Shown here: in pieces, positions 15,576-35,700 of the stretch
How positions within the stretch are numbered: position 1 is the first letter of the stretch
How the letters are laid out: each line of letters starts with the position of its first letter
Assembly (NCBI RefSeq): GCF_016859285.1
Contig: NC_053402.1
Location: 8,794,031-8,858,030 of the forward strand
Origin: Xiphias gladius
Taxonomy: Eukaryota > Chordata > Actinopteri > Istiophoriformes > Xiphiidae
Reading direction: 5' to 3'
DNA length: 64,000 bases
The notes under the pieces: model-generated
The model's database searches: none
What the model was told of the DNA's origin: nothing
Seen by the model: the letters and a program-made list of their open reading frames with translations, nothing else
Program-made: the position numbers and the translations under genes

Positions 15576-16382
15576 CCCTCTGTTCTCTTTACAGCTGGAT
15601 GTGTTCCCCAGCTGCTGCATCACGCAAACACAACTATTTATATGATGCTTGCAGACACAGAAATATTGTGAGGCAGTGAGGACATGCATACTGCATGAAT
15701 AAATTTAAATATTGATGTAAGACATGCAGCCACAGCTTACATAATACATAAAAGCTCCTATAAATAGCAGATGACTGTGAGACGGTATCTAGTTGAACTG
15801 AATTCAAAGCACTGTCACCTTAGTGTGAATAAATTCTGAAGGATACATCATGTGTGGTAGAAAAAAAAATCATATAAATCACCCTGAATGACTGAGCTCA
15901 CCCTTGACTCCTGAACAGGTTAATTATGTTCGCTATATGGCGAGACACAATCACGGACCCAGGGGAAGTCACGTAAGACAGAGGGTTTAAAAACAACATT
16001 CGCTGCATGTATTTTGAAGAAGGAAATAACGACATTGATACATTTTGTCACGTTTGTTGGCGTACTTTTATGTGTTGTAGCAGTTGTAACGCTCTAGTGT
16101 CGCGGCTATTTAGGAAAAAAAAAGAAAAAAGAACTGAAGCGCAATTAAATTGTGACATGTTCGCCGCTCTCTGCCGTACACTGTTAGAAGTGTGACATTC
16201 AGACCTCACGCCGTACGCCGACCTGGGATGTCGTAAAAACTCGCTGCCTTGTCCATGTGATGCTACCAAGCTGAAGTCGGTGCGGCTACTTGAGAAGCTA
16301 GTGTGTATGTATGTATGTATGTATGAGAAGGTGCCGGGCAGACCTGTATTTTTTTTAGCGGACACCCCCGGGTCTTACAAAC
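14898..16382. promoter_or_regulatory. Divergent intergenic region between the GIMAP-like gene and adsl
   Basis: About 1.5 kb separates the two start codons, which face away from each other, so both promoters should lie here. It holds a (CAG)n stretch near 15438-15465, a (GA)n stretch near 15520-15571, and a (TATG)n run near 16303-16325 just upstream of adsl. CpG-containing sequence is concentrated at about 16080-16260. No TATA box was clear for either gene. Confidence 0.5.
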
Positions 16383-23575
<7,193 letters not shown>

Positions 23576-23659
23576 CGCATGCACACTGACTTGCACACAA
23601 GCCAAGAGAAAGAGACTTCATCCTGGTGTGCGGCCGTGGTGAATGCTGCACTGTACCTA

Positions 23660-23665
23660 AATAAA
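23660..23665 (+). terminator. Polyadenylation signal of adsl
   Basis: AATAAA 85 bases after the adsl stop codon, giving a very short 3' UTR. Confidence 0.85.
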
Positions 23666-24581
23666 GAACAGTTGTTAAATTAATTTTTCTTTATCATAGT
23701 ATTCATTTCTGCCTGCTGCATTTGAATAATAATTTTATTCAACTATAACTCATATGAAATATTATTGACAGGAACCAAAGGTCATATGTGCCTCTAGGGC
23801 TTTTACAACATGCTTTGTCATAAAAAATGCTAATTCAATACTTGTGTGAATTATTAATCCACCACTTTATTACCCTTTATTAATTCTGCAATCATTCACA
23901 CGCACCAAGTGCCGAGTTTGGGTCATTAAAGTTTAAACCATTCGACTGAAATTCCAGCTCTTGTTTAGTGTTTGGTTGTGGGGTTTTTTTTTTCACTTAA
24001 CGGATAGCAAAAGGTAAACTGTTGAGGAGAGGAAACCCCCAGTTAGAACTGGGAAGAACTTGTACAAGAGGTTGTCAATCTAAAAAAAACAACCCCTGGC
24101 TCAAAGTCTATCCCAGCCCCTTTAAATAGAACAGTCACATTACCGTATTTTACAGGGTAGTGCCCCACCTGTGTATTTCTCATCACCTCCGTCTACAACC
24201 CTCCACACTCAGTAAATACTGACCTTTGATACCAGATACTAGGCACAACCTTTGTGATCATTTTTATTCTATACTTCTGAAGCAAAGTTGACTTATCACT
24301 CCATGTGTGCAACGTCAGGAAAAAGTGCAGTAGTGTCCCAGCTCACATCATGTGCTAGTGTCATTATGGTAATGGTGAGAACAGAAGGAGTTACTTTTCA
24401 TGAAGTTCTAATAGAGAGCTGTATCTCAACCAGCAACAAGCCATACCTCAGCACAGAGTGAGTAGTTCATATGTTAATATTGCATTTTTACCTGACTTAT
24501 TTTTTGTTTTGTGAGGGAGAAGTGGCCTTTCATTTTGAACGTTTCTCTTCATATGAACCAAAGCAGCAGCCGTTCTGCAAC
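23666..24581. promoter_or_regulatory. Intergenic region upstream of the TMEM150B-like gene
   Basis: About 0.9 kb between adsl and the next start codon, same orientation. It should hold the promoter and 5' UTR of the TMEM150B-like gene, but I see no clear core-promoter motif. Confidence 0.4.
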
Positions 24582-27500
24582 ATGTGGCAGTGGGCATTGC
24601 TCCCCATCTGCCTGGCTGTCTTTGGCACTGTGGGCATTTGGACTGTGTGAGTATTTCGCCCCCTCCTATATTAACATTTTCTTTCTGAAATATGAAATGT
24701 TCAACATGAAATATTCTTTATTTAACTCTCCTGGTCTGAGTGTTACTTAGTGTAGCAAGCAGGAATATGTCCACAACAGACTCAACAGCATTTACTATAC
24801 TTGTAGCTCAACAGGCATTATGGATCAGTGCATTATGGATACACGACTGATCATTTAAAGTATTTCTTAATAAAATACTGCTTTCTTAATTTCTAACTGA
24901 AATGTGTAACAAGGTTCTGTAGCTGCGTTCTAGGTCCTAAAACTACCAAAAAGCGCTGGAAGGACACCATGCAGGTGAACTTCTGCCCGCCTTCCACCTT
25001 TTTAATCCTATAATGCTTTAGATTAAAGCCTACAAATTACAATGTAAATATTTTGTGTACAGTATGTGGGGTATCCGGGAAATACTTACTGGGTATCTTT
25101 TTGTAGGTAGAAGGGAAAAGGTACAAGGAATAAGGGACTTGGAAGATTTGTTTTAGGAGGGACGTAGAGATGAAACACACAAATCCTTTTATTATAGCTA
25201 CGTCCTGAAAAGGAGCCAAACTGTGTGCAGTGCTTTCAATAGGTTAAAACAACATTTTTATAATATACTCTCATATAAAATATGATTTTCATTGTGGGCA
25301 CATACCTGAAAGGGGGGATAGCTTCTTGCCACTCGTGTTACATATACTGTATGTTGTCCAGTAAACCACAACAGTTTGTTTGTGAGTGTATCTATGTATC
25401 CCTTTATTTTTATATAATCTGATGATAGACAGGACATGCAAGCTTGTTTATGTTCTTCACAGATCAGTTGTGACTGTCAGATGGATCTTATACTGGACCC
25501 CCAAACTACATTACTGTTCTTCAGTAGTTTATCATCAATTTAAAAGTGTACAGCATTTAAAACTACAAACAAAAACACTTATACCTAGACGCCCTTCCCA
25601 GGCTTAGTTCAATTTTTTTTTAAATCTCCAATAGTGCACTGTATTTAAAAATATTGATGTAATTTACCATACAAAATTTTGGTAAAAGTATACTATATAA
25701 TATAATTTTTAAACAAATGATTCGTAACTAATTTCATTAAAATATCTGCACTGTTACCTCGTTTTCCCCATTTTTCCTGTCTTGTTGAAATTGGATTCAT
25801 AGGCCTACTCACTATCAAAACTAAGAACAATGACAATAAGACAAAATGATAATAATAACTACAACAGATTCAATAACATATTTAAGGTAGAACACAATAC
25901 AGATGTACAAAACATACAGTTGTATAAAGACATGCAATTTATATTATATTACATAACAAACCTCATGCTCCTGAGTCTAGTATCTGATGAGCTGATTGTT
26001 TAAAGAAGAGGTGTTTGCTTCTCCTCTGCTTAAAAGTCTGCTCTGATAATTAATAATACAAAGTCGCAAATGTTTCCTGTGACGGCTATCAGGGCCAGTA
26101 GGTAAGAGAGAGAAAAAAAAAAAGAAAACGCAGCCAAAGGAGGTGGGTAATATTCCATGAAAAAAAACCTCAGAATTTCTGAGATTAAAATTGTAAATTC
26201 ATGAGAGAAAAAAATCACAAATTTCAGAGAAAAAACTCAAATATTCCCTGAGTTTATAAAGCCATACATTTGCAAGAAAAAACTCAGGAAATCTCTGAGA
26301 TTAAAGTCGCAGATTTAAGAGAAAAAACAGTTTTTTTTGAAGGAACTACATCCATTCACTTTACAAGGTTTGATCAACTTCATCACACCACAGACGGCAC
26401 TGCTTGCCGTGTGTTAGGACTTAATCGAATTATACTTTGCAGTCAGATTTAGAAATATAATAATACTTGAAATTTTAGCCCAGAATCACCATATTATCAT
26501 AAGCATAGGGACTTTGAAGAAACATTGCTCTCAACTGGGCCTATCCGTTCATTCATAATACAATCTTTGTCTTCCCATTAGCTTTGCTGTAGCTGTAACA
26601 AATGGATCAGTCAACCTCACAGAGGGAGTCCCTTACATCAGGTTAGTATAAATCCTGCGTGTCCTGAGAGATGATTTGGAATAAATAACGTAGTTCAACT
26701 GAAACGGACAACCTGCTGTAGAGAGTTTAACCACCTCAAGTGAACTTCAAGTTCCTGTTTGCTCTCCTTAATACGTATAGCGAAATGCCAAGCCAGTACA
26801 GTAATTAAAGAAATTAATGCTGAATGATATTGATTCTATTTTCTCACTCTCTTATCAGCAAGTGTGGCACATACAACCCTCAGAGCTGTCTTTTCTCCCA
26901 GGTCTGCAACATCTGCTCTGTTTTAGGTAATGACATATATTTATGCCAGTCTTAACAGACTAGGGGGAGTCCTTATTTACTAATGTTCCTAGGTGCCTAC
27001 ATACTGTATGTATTATTCCTGGCTATAGTAGTCAAGACCTATTTAAGTCTTGGGGCATTTGCCTGTTTGTTATTTTTTAAATGTTATTTGTTATTGATAT
27101 TGGTTTCTTTCCTCTCTCATAATATGGACAGATTGAGGATTTGCTTTTACAGGAAATTGTGTATGCAGTAGTCCTAAATTTTTTAGGTGTTGATCTGACA
27201 GTTTCTGTCCTCAGATAAGTTGGATGTTGGTTCTTGCAGACTGACTTACTCAACTTTGATCTCATATTATCTACTATTATTATATAATGTAGATCAAGGG
27301 TTGTAGAATTTTAAAGTGACATTGTCTCTCTTTAAGTTTGACTTTAATCATAAATCTCGTGACTTTTTTGTAACCATCTTTGCCATTTCCTCTGCCCTCC
27401 TCTCTCTCTCTGTCTTTCTTTCTCAGCCCTGTGGATTGTGGTGATCCGTTTTCAGCAGGTTAAGGACTATGGTAACCATGGCAGGGCTAACACTGCCAGC

Positions 27501-28544
27501 ATTGTTTTGGGATTCATCTCCTCTGTGGGGATCTCTGTCATTGGCAATTTCCAGGTAACACCTTAAAAAAATAGGCAAATAAATAATAAAATAACAAAGA
27601 ACTTTTGTTTACCTTTTTTTCTTTAACTCATAATGTTTAATCTGTGCTCACTAACATCTCCACTTCTTCTGCCTTCACCACTTAGCAGTCAGTTTTAATG
27701 GAAATTCACCTTTTGGGAGCATTCCTGGCTTTCTTCCTTGGCCTCGCCTACTTCTGGGTACAGCTGTTTCTAAACTTTCAGGCTCTGCCTTCTCAGGACC
27801 GATGCTGGGTGGCGTCAGCCAGGGCAACCTGCTGCATCCTCTGTACCATCCTGGTCATCGTTAGTATCCTTCCTATCTGTATGCATTACGTAATTACAGT
27901 ATTCACATTTGTTGAGAGATAAACTCACTGGATCTTCATCAATTATCAATTTTTTGTTTTTGCTTTGAGAATTGCAGACAGTTACAGTATATTGGACAGA
28001 TATTCAAACTGGTTTTTGATTGCACTAGAATTTATTTTAAGAACATGTGTATTACTCTTAGACTCAGTATTTATTTTGAAAGATCCCCCACATTGTTTGC
28101 TACCATACAACCTCAAAATGGAACAGAAAACTACAGATAGAGAGGTGCAAGAGGAAGGCACTAAGAACGCAAACATTGGACTACATCATACAAAAGTAAC
28201 ATGCACCCAAGTACGACTAAGGAAAGGTGTCAAAGAAAGTGCAAAGCAAACTCACATTTTTACAACATTTTGAATTACTATGATGTGCATTTCTTATGTG
28301 TTGTGCTCCTTGACCGCTTTCCCCTCCTACAGTGTCCGTTCTCCACAATAGAGGCTATCCCTCTGGGGCTGCCGTGTGTGAATGGGCCTTGGTCATGTTG
28401 TTCTTCTGCCTGTTTGGCCTTTTTGCAGCTGAGTTCAGACACATCGACTGCCACCACCTCACTGTCCAGACACAAGCTTTGAGGAATGACTGCAGCCCTG
28501 CCTCAACAGAAATGAATGGTTATGCTGCAAATGCACTCAGCTGA
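24582..28544 (+). CDS. tmem150b: TMEM150B-like (DRAM/FRAG1/Sfk1 family) membrane protein
   Basis: Six exons join in phase: 24582-24646, 26582-26641, 26859-26926, 27427-27554, 27686-27863, 28333-28544 (TGA); 711 nt, 236 aa against 233 for human TMEM150B. N-terminus MWQWALLPICLAVFGTVG is the first membrane segment. Shared family motifs are FAVAVTNGSVNL, PYISKCGTYNPQSC, VIGNFQ, GAFLAFFLGLAYFWVQL and AAVCEWALVMLFFCLFGL, giving about six membrane segments with a Cys-bearing extracellular first loop (NGS and NLT glycosylation sequons). The short first loop fits TMEM150B better than TMEM150A. The DRAM-related family is linked to autophagy and plasma-membrane lipid regulation; the role in fish is unknown. 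Exon 5 begins at a tandem TAGCAG acceptor, so a Gln may be optional at the junction. Confidence 0.9.
24647..26581. other. TMEM150B-like intron 1
   Basis: Intron of 1.9 kb. It is AT-rich, with no recognisable exon, apart from the degenerate tandem repeat at 26120-26340. Confidence 0.6.
26120..26340. repeat. Degenerate tandem repeat in TMEM150B-like intron 1
   Basis: Repeated blocks of the kind GAGAAAAAAxTCxxAAATTT alternate with TCTGAGATTAAA-like blocks, about 30-45 bases apart. Copies are diverged. It is similar in style to a common fish satellite-like repeat, but I cannot name it. Confidence 0.55.
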
Positions 28545-28814
28545 ACACACACACAACTGCATACAAGTGAATGTTGTTCAAAAACAACTTCCTCTGTACC
28601 TACAGTTGCCATATTGACTTAAATGTGGGTATAATGCCTGGGCACTAGATTCATAATGTACATATTCTATTACTGTGTACAGTATTACTGCTTTAGTTTC
28701 TTTCAGCCACTCAATGGGGAGTTTCTGATATTGCTATTTATTATATTTTTGTATTTGCCATTTTAAAAGATTCAATAACATATTTGTTTGATAGCAGCAT
28801 ATTTGAATCTCTTT

Positions 28815-28820
28815 AATAAA
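28815..28820 (+). terminator. Polyadenylation signal of the TMEM150B-like gene
   Basis: AATAAA about 270 bases after the stop codon. Confidence 0.75.
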
Positions 28821-28954
28821 ACTGTATTGAACCCTTCAAAAAATTATTTAAAAAAATACCCACCATATTATTCAAAAGACCAAGGTGATGTAATTGAATC
28901 GGCTTGTTATGCTTCATCCCAATACATATTAGAAAAAAATAGCAGAAAATCCTT

Positions 28955-29105
28955 GCAATTGAAAAGCTGGAACTAGAGAAGTTTTGGCATTGTTGCTTGA
29001 AAATACCTTAAAGGATTAATAAATTATCAAAATAGTTTTCAAATATTTTTCTATCAGTTAACTTATCAATTAATCAACTAATCATTTAGCTGTTGCAAGA
29101 AACTT
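28955..29105. mobile_element. Teleost hAT-derived repeat fragment
   Basis: Contains GAAAAGCTGGAACTAGAGAA, TTTGGCATTGTTGCTTGAAA and ATCAATTAATCAACTAATCA, matching the order of the other copies of this repeat in the window. Only one half is present. Confidence 0.65.
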
Positions 29106-32100
29106 TCAATTCTGAGCTTCTAAAACTTTACTTGGCCCAAACCGCAGTAATTACATTCCAACACATGGTGGCACCATTCAGCTTTCATTCACTCTGCACA
29201 GTTTGAACTTTATTCAAATATTGCCCTTTAAATGGAATGCTAAATTAACTAGACGATTATATTCCATCTCCAATCACGTATAAAAGTCATTTATGCACGT
29301 TTTGTTATCTCTTCTGATATTTTTCCCAAATAAAATCCCCTTAATGCTTTCTCAGCATGGGATTTCATACTCTGCATTATATTTTTTGTTTCCAAAACGA
29401 TTTCATGATTAGTGCCTAGACTCTAAATACCAGGAAAAGTCTGGTCTTTTTCAGCCTCACTCTCCACCTGTCAGCTGGGTAATACAACAGAGGAAGGGGA
29501 GCAGAAAAGGAGGATGGAGGTGTGACGGAAAGGTTGGGTTAGCAAGAGAAAGAAAAAAGCTTTCTTATTACATAATGCATAATGAGAATTGTTACCCACT
29601 TTTAGATACATGTTAAGTACTTTTATTTTGAAGCACTTTGCAAAACCATTCCAAAATCATGTTATTCCATGTCAGCTGAAAATGTAATCTTTGGATCAGC
29701 TCTCTACATCACTACAGATACTTCCCTTCTTATAAAATCTTACCTGCACGCTTAAGATACCCTTCTGAAACAGCCCTGGCCAGCATTGGTGCTGTGGAGC
29801 GATGCTGGCTGATGATAATTTTACCGATGGGAAAATGCAGCTCTGGCGCTGTGCCAGCATGTTTTTGGAGGATGCCTCTGGTTTAGACAGAGGTTCTACA
29901 TTCAGCACAATTTGTCAGGGCTATTTGAGATGGACAAAACAATGGAGCTCACATAGCACTGTTGATGGTGGGAGAGGTCCTACTCTTGGCTCTAGTACTC
30001 AAACTCTTTGTCTCATCCAAGTTCTCTGTTTATTTAAACATATTGTCTTGGGGTCTGTTGGCACTGTCTTTGGTCGCACTTTGTGATCAAATTTTCACTT
30101 TTGTTTGTATTTTTCATTGATGCCAGTAAAAAAATCACCGGGGGCATGTAGGGAAGCTTTAGATGGGAATACTGAGCCCCATGTGTCCTGCTATGTCCCG
30201 GCAGCATTCTTTCACATACTCCATGCTGTGTGATCACCAGATGGGGGCTTTGATGAGCGGGCACAGGGATCAGATGGACAGCTCAGAATTCTATGGGAAT
30301 TTCTCAAGTGCTGTTAGTTACCAGTGTTTCTGCTGCAGACGGCATGCAGATTTTACCCATACTTGTGGTTCAGCAGTGCTGCCTCTGGTCTCCGATAAAC
30401 TTGTTTACTGCATCTGACTGGCAACATAAACTTCAGGTTGCTCTGACTTGACAAAGTGGACTACATTTTGATTGTCCCAAAACCAGAGAACTTGGTTTGT
30501 TCTACCTTGCAAACAAGTGTTTTAGCCAGCTGAGGGATCAGACGCATAACTTCACCTCAAATGGTGTGAATATTTTAAATCATTTTCAAAGTGCAGTCCG
30601 TCTTGGCCAGCAGTGCTGAAATGACAAAATGTTTTGAATTATACAGCAGCTCATACAGAGGAATTCAGAGGGAGAGCTTTGGCGCCAAAATACCCTTAAC
30701 CCTGCTGTTTTCATTAGTGAGTATAAAAGGCTTCTGATAAAGTAATAAAACTCATAAAATCACCAGGAGCGACGTGCAAAGACTGGGAGGCCCATGATGT
30801 AAATGTCAGAAAAAAGGTCTGGATCCTCTATTGTGGTGTAAGAGAACATGGTTTATGTGACACCTGCCTTGTTGCTTTTGACTTTGATTCAAGAACAAGG
30901 TGATAGCAGACATGCTTCCTAGGCCTATACTGTAATCTGTCCTAACACCTGCTTGTGCTCTCGTCTGTCTTATCCCCTCAACAGTTCTTGAGCAGAAACA
31001 ATAGCAATGCTTTCCTATAATGCACCGGAGCGGTCGCCTCCACTATCAGACATCAGAGTGGTCGCCTTCAACCGCTGGGCTTCTCTGTAACATTGTAACT
31101 TGTCAGCTCTTATCATTGGAGAACCAAATCCTGTGCATTCCGCATCGAAGGGCCACTTTATCTTTAAGACAACTGGATCTGCAACACTTGAAGACTTGGA
31201 GAGCATGGCAGTTAAGTGTTGGGGAGAATGGTTGGTGAGTGGTGGAGGGATAGCGATGGGATTGTCCAGAAGTGAGAAAGCTAGATCCTAGAGACAGGCG
31301 AGAGAGTCCCCGAAAAATGGACTGAGTGATAGAGACAGAAGAGAGAGAAAAAGAAGAGTGGGCACCAGCAGCCGTGATCTCACCCTCCTCTCCTCTCCTT
31401 TGGCAGTGGCCTCCAGAAAACTGCCCTTTTGCTGAAAAATGCCAAGCACACCGCATTCCACCAGCCACACAAAGGCCCTCCCTCGTCTCAGCTGCACAGG
31501 CACAATCAGACAAGGGATAATTATATAATTAGGCTGGCTGGTGCAGACAGGGATCTTCAGATGGTGTGTTGGTGTGTCATATTTATGTTATCAGACAATG
31601 AGGAGAGTCTGGCCTTATCAGAGGAGGCAGCAGAGTATGTGGGGGGGATCCATCTGTGGCACCAAGGAACAGATTGTCGTGATAGAGAATAACGGGCAGT
31701 AGAATGACCTTCAGTCCATGGCCCAGGTGAGATTAGGGCATATATTGTGTCTGAACCTCAGTGTGTATGTGTGTATGTTGGGAGGAGGTGGGGACTTTTT
31801 GGGGCTCCCACAACCAGAAGATATAAACTAATAGAAGGTGAAAAACAGAAGACAACATTAAAATAAAACAGATAGAGGAGAAACTTAGGCAAAAACTTCT
31901 CTCAACCCACCATGTTGTAGCTGTGCCCAAAGATATGAACACACTAGGATACATTATAGTGCTCATTCACATTCGTGAATATACACATAAACGTGTGCAT
32001 ACACTAAATATGTGGCTCCCAGTCTTTTTTTCCTGATGTACCCTCACACCCCTGTCTGAACTCAAGTACCCCAGTTATGTACCAAATGTGTTCAATGGAT

Positions 32101-32106
32101 TTTTAA
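29106..32106. other. Intergenic, no feature recognised
   Basis: About 3 kb. Open frames such as those near 29802-30086 and 31103-31513 have no splice-consistent partners or recognisable domains. A short purine-rich tract lies near 31325-31360. I see no gene. Confidence 0.5.
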
Positions 32107-32107
32107 T

Positions 32108-32162
<55 letters not shown>
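32107..32162. repeat. (TA)n microsatellite
   Basis: About 55 bases of alternating TA, followed by AT-rich DNA. Confidence 0.92.
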
Positions 32163-32166
<4 letters not shown>

Positions 32167-32344
32167 TTATTATATTAAACTGGATATTTAATGCTATTAA
32201 TTGTTTCTCTCATACAATTGAACTGTCAGTGTTTAGGTTGTTTGGGTCAGGAGTTGCATTCCTACTACCATATGGAGTGGCAGTGTTGGACATTTCAACC
32301 ATTTATCAATTACTTTTTTCTTTTTTTTCTTTTTTTTTTCCTTT

Positions 32345-32720
32345 TTCTTTTAGCTAACTAGCTAATTTAGCTAATGTTAACTATTTACCTATTGTAATTT
32401 CAGCAATTTATCCACAACATTTTGACCATTTATCAATTACTTTTAGTTAACTATTTCAACCATTTATCCTTTAAGTAGCTAACTTAAACCATTAACCATT
32501 AATTTTATCAGCTAACCCATTTATCCACAGCTTTTTCACTTTTTATGTTACTTTTAGCAAACTATTTCAATAGTTTATCCATTTCTTTTTTTTGTTTGTT
32601 TTTTAGTTAACTAGTAATTTCAACGATTTATTCACTCCTTTTAGCTTTTTCGCCTTTTACTTTTAGTTAACTACTTAATGTGTTTATCCATTACTGGATC
32701 CATTTGAACAATCTCTCCAT
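32345..32720. repeat. Degenerate tandem repeat with TTAGTTAACTA / CCATTTATCCA blocks
   Basis: Blocks of the type TTTTAGTTAACTATTTCAAC followed by CATTTATCCAxxxC recur about six times with 60-80 base spacing and many substitutions. Preceded by a T-rich tract and the (TA)n repeat. Confidence 0.7.
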
Positions 32721-35700
32721 TATTTTTTGGGTTGCTAACTAGTTTTCATGCACTCGGATTACATGGTGGTGTGCAGGTGTTACCACTGCGTCAATACATA
32801 TGTTAGAAAAAAAATTATACTATAGATGTCTACAATCTTTCCACATACCCCTCAACTGCAGAAATACCCTTGGTTGGGGAATCAATTTGCTAAATTACCA
32901 CTATAATTTACAGCCAAACAGATAAGACCACCTCTGCCCTCTTGTTGAGGCAGAATCCATGCTCCCAGACGAGAATTGAGCCAGTGTCCCTCTCAGTTGG
33001 CCACCACCCAACAATCTCCCCTTGCACCGTGGCCTTGGCTTTGGGTGTGACTCCACTCGCACGGGACAGCACAGAATAGACTATTGTTGATCGCAGAAGA
33101 CAGAGAACCAGGGGAAGAAGGAGGGGTGGTAGTGGGGGGGCTGGAGATGGTGGGGGGAGAAATGAGCTTTTAACGAGTGAGCAAAAAGCTCATGTACAAT
33201 GAAGCATGGCTCCCCTCCCACTTACATGCATGCGCACTGATGCAGAGCGACTGGACATTTATTTGCGCACACACGTGGACTCCTTAGCCGTAGCTTCAGT
33301 GTGTCCAGATACATGTAATGTCTGCTTTGAGATCAACATAGAACACCAGATGCTCAAATACCAGGCATCTGATATTTCATAAAAAGCATCACATCCAGAA
33401 GCTCGTAAGGACATGTAAAACTTTGCATAAAGCTTGTATGTTCACAGTGATGTATATCAAGAATCACCAGACTCACAAACACCAGACAGAGGTATAGTTT
33501 GGGAATAAAAAAAATAAAGCTTATTTGCTTTCTCACCAAGGAAGTACATGAAAATTTAGCACCACTGTCATGTTTGTATGATAAATATGAAGCTGTAGCC
33601 AGCAGCCAGTTAACTTTGCTGAGCATGAAGTCAGGCAACCATCGCAGTGAGCCTGGTCAAGAAACAGTCCTGGATTATTGCTAAAATGTTGAACCTTAAG
33701 GTTTAGGGCCATCCCTTGCCGGCTAAAACACCCTCAGCAATCCTTGTATTGCTGTCATACACTTCAAACTGTATGTATTAGGATGTTAATCTATTCCTGA
33801 ATTGTTCTTTTAATGGACAAAACTAGAAATCTGCTTCCATAAGGGGTTAGTGATATTAAGGGCTGCTCAGAGCTTTCTTGAATGTACTTACCAGTGTCTA
33901 TTGAAATGTTGTCATTAAAGATGGGAGCATTGTGAAGAATCCATAGGAGTCAAATAGATGGCATTGTAATCCTTATGATTTATATAACCATAGAAAGCAC
34001 AAGACAACATTATACTAAATGACCCCATTGGACCCCACCATACCATTACTGATGTACTGTTTTTCTTTCATCTAACTGGTGCAAAACCTTGGTGAGGGCC
34101 TTTAGTGAATGCAGTTTTGACAGTTGAACATCAAATGAGGAGCACATATACTTAGATAATATCGCAGTGTTACTGATATAAAATGTTGCACGATTCAGCA
34201 GCAGATTGTCCTATTTTTTAATTTCTTATTTATTCAGAAATTGATATTTATGCACAGTTTAGGAGAACTGTTTCTGAAAGACGTGCCATGTTTTTGAATG
34301 GTGCAATGAATGAATGGTGCATTTGTTAAATCAGAGAAATCTCTAACATCTATCTTAAAATGACACCTGTCGTACGCAGACACCCATTGAACCTGTTAAG
34401 ACATGTAGGGCACGAGGGTAAGGAGGAAAGTGTGAGCTGCCTTTGTGAGGCTAATTTTACGTTGTTTTGTGATTAAACTTCCTGGTGTCCCCACGTTTCC
34501 CTTAACCTGTCTCACTGATGTCTGCCTTATTTGCTGATTTCTCATCTACCTTTAGACAGACCCAAGAGAATAAACCAGAACCTGTTGTATTCAAGAGTCA
34601 TTCAGCTTAATCAAAATACATTTTAAATTTTGTTTTGCTTAGTGTTTGTAAATTATAAGGAATGGATTGTTTTGCATATTTTAACTGATTAAGCCAGAAT
34701 TTCCTTACATGATTTGTTCTGACCATTTTCACTGCTCACTATTGATTTTTAGATTGAATTTAGCTTCTGGGCAACCTTCCTTTTTTTGGAAGATATAAAA
34801 CTCAATCAGAGAGGCATGGTGTGCTTTAGAAGAAAAATGTAAAGCATAAGCCATGAGCTAAACATGCAAAACAAGTATGTTGTCCTTTACATTCTGTTTA
34901 TAGTTTTATATTTCTGTTATTTTCTTTTCTTCTTAGTTACACACATGCATACATACACTGATGTTGTTTGTCTGGCATGCACACACGTTTCCAAAAAATG
35001 TATTCTGATGTGAAAAAGCAGACGAGGCACTAAAGACTTTCTTTGTCTCTCATAACCACAGGCGACTGTTTGCCTATAACACCAGCAAACAGTCATTAGC
35101 ACTTATGAGGCTCCAATTGTCTGTCACTTTGGTGCGATAACTGCTTTTGAATACACAGAAAAACAGATCTTCATGCGGTAGAAAGTATCACTCTCATAGC
35201 AACAAAAATAACCCTCTTCAATTACAGATTCGCATCCAGCTCAGAGAAGATATTCACATGTAACCCAGTGCTGCAAAACTATATTTGGGCTTTAGAAGAT
35301 TTTGAGACATGAGAAACTACTCTCTTAGTAGAAATGGCTGCCATTACCAAGGTTCACTGTTTTTAGTCATGTTGTTTTTAGATGTTGGCAACTGTTTCTT
35401 AAACTTTGTTTGTCCCCAGAGGTTTGCATTGCTTTGGAGCTGTTGTAAACATTTTCCAGAGGAAAAAGAAATGTAATTGGGCAGAGGTCGCGTTTCTTGG
35501 CATGGAACATGAATTAAACTAAAAATAAAACTCTCTTTTCATGACATGTTTTGTTAATTTGACTGTGACAGTAAGATATAAATTATAGAATCAACTATTT
35601 GTGCTATGTTTTGCTATTAATGGTAATGGTTGTAAAATTACTAAATTGACAAATTAGTCACTTTATATGACAGTGAGCTGAGCTACCCTCTGAGGTCACG

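Noticed and set aside
31103-31513. 136-codon minus-strand frame in the intergenic interval
   Set aside because: No recognisable domain, no splice-consistent neighbour, low-complexity Ser-rich segment. Could only be revived by transcript evidence.
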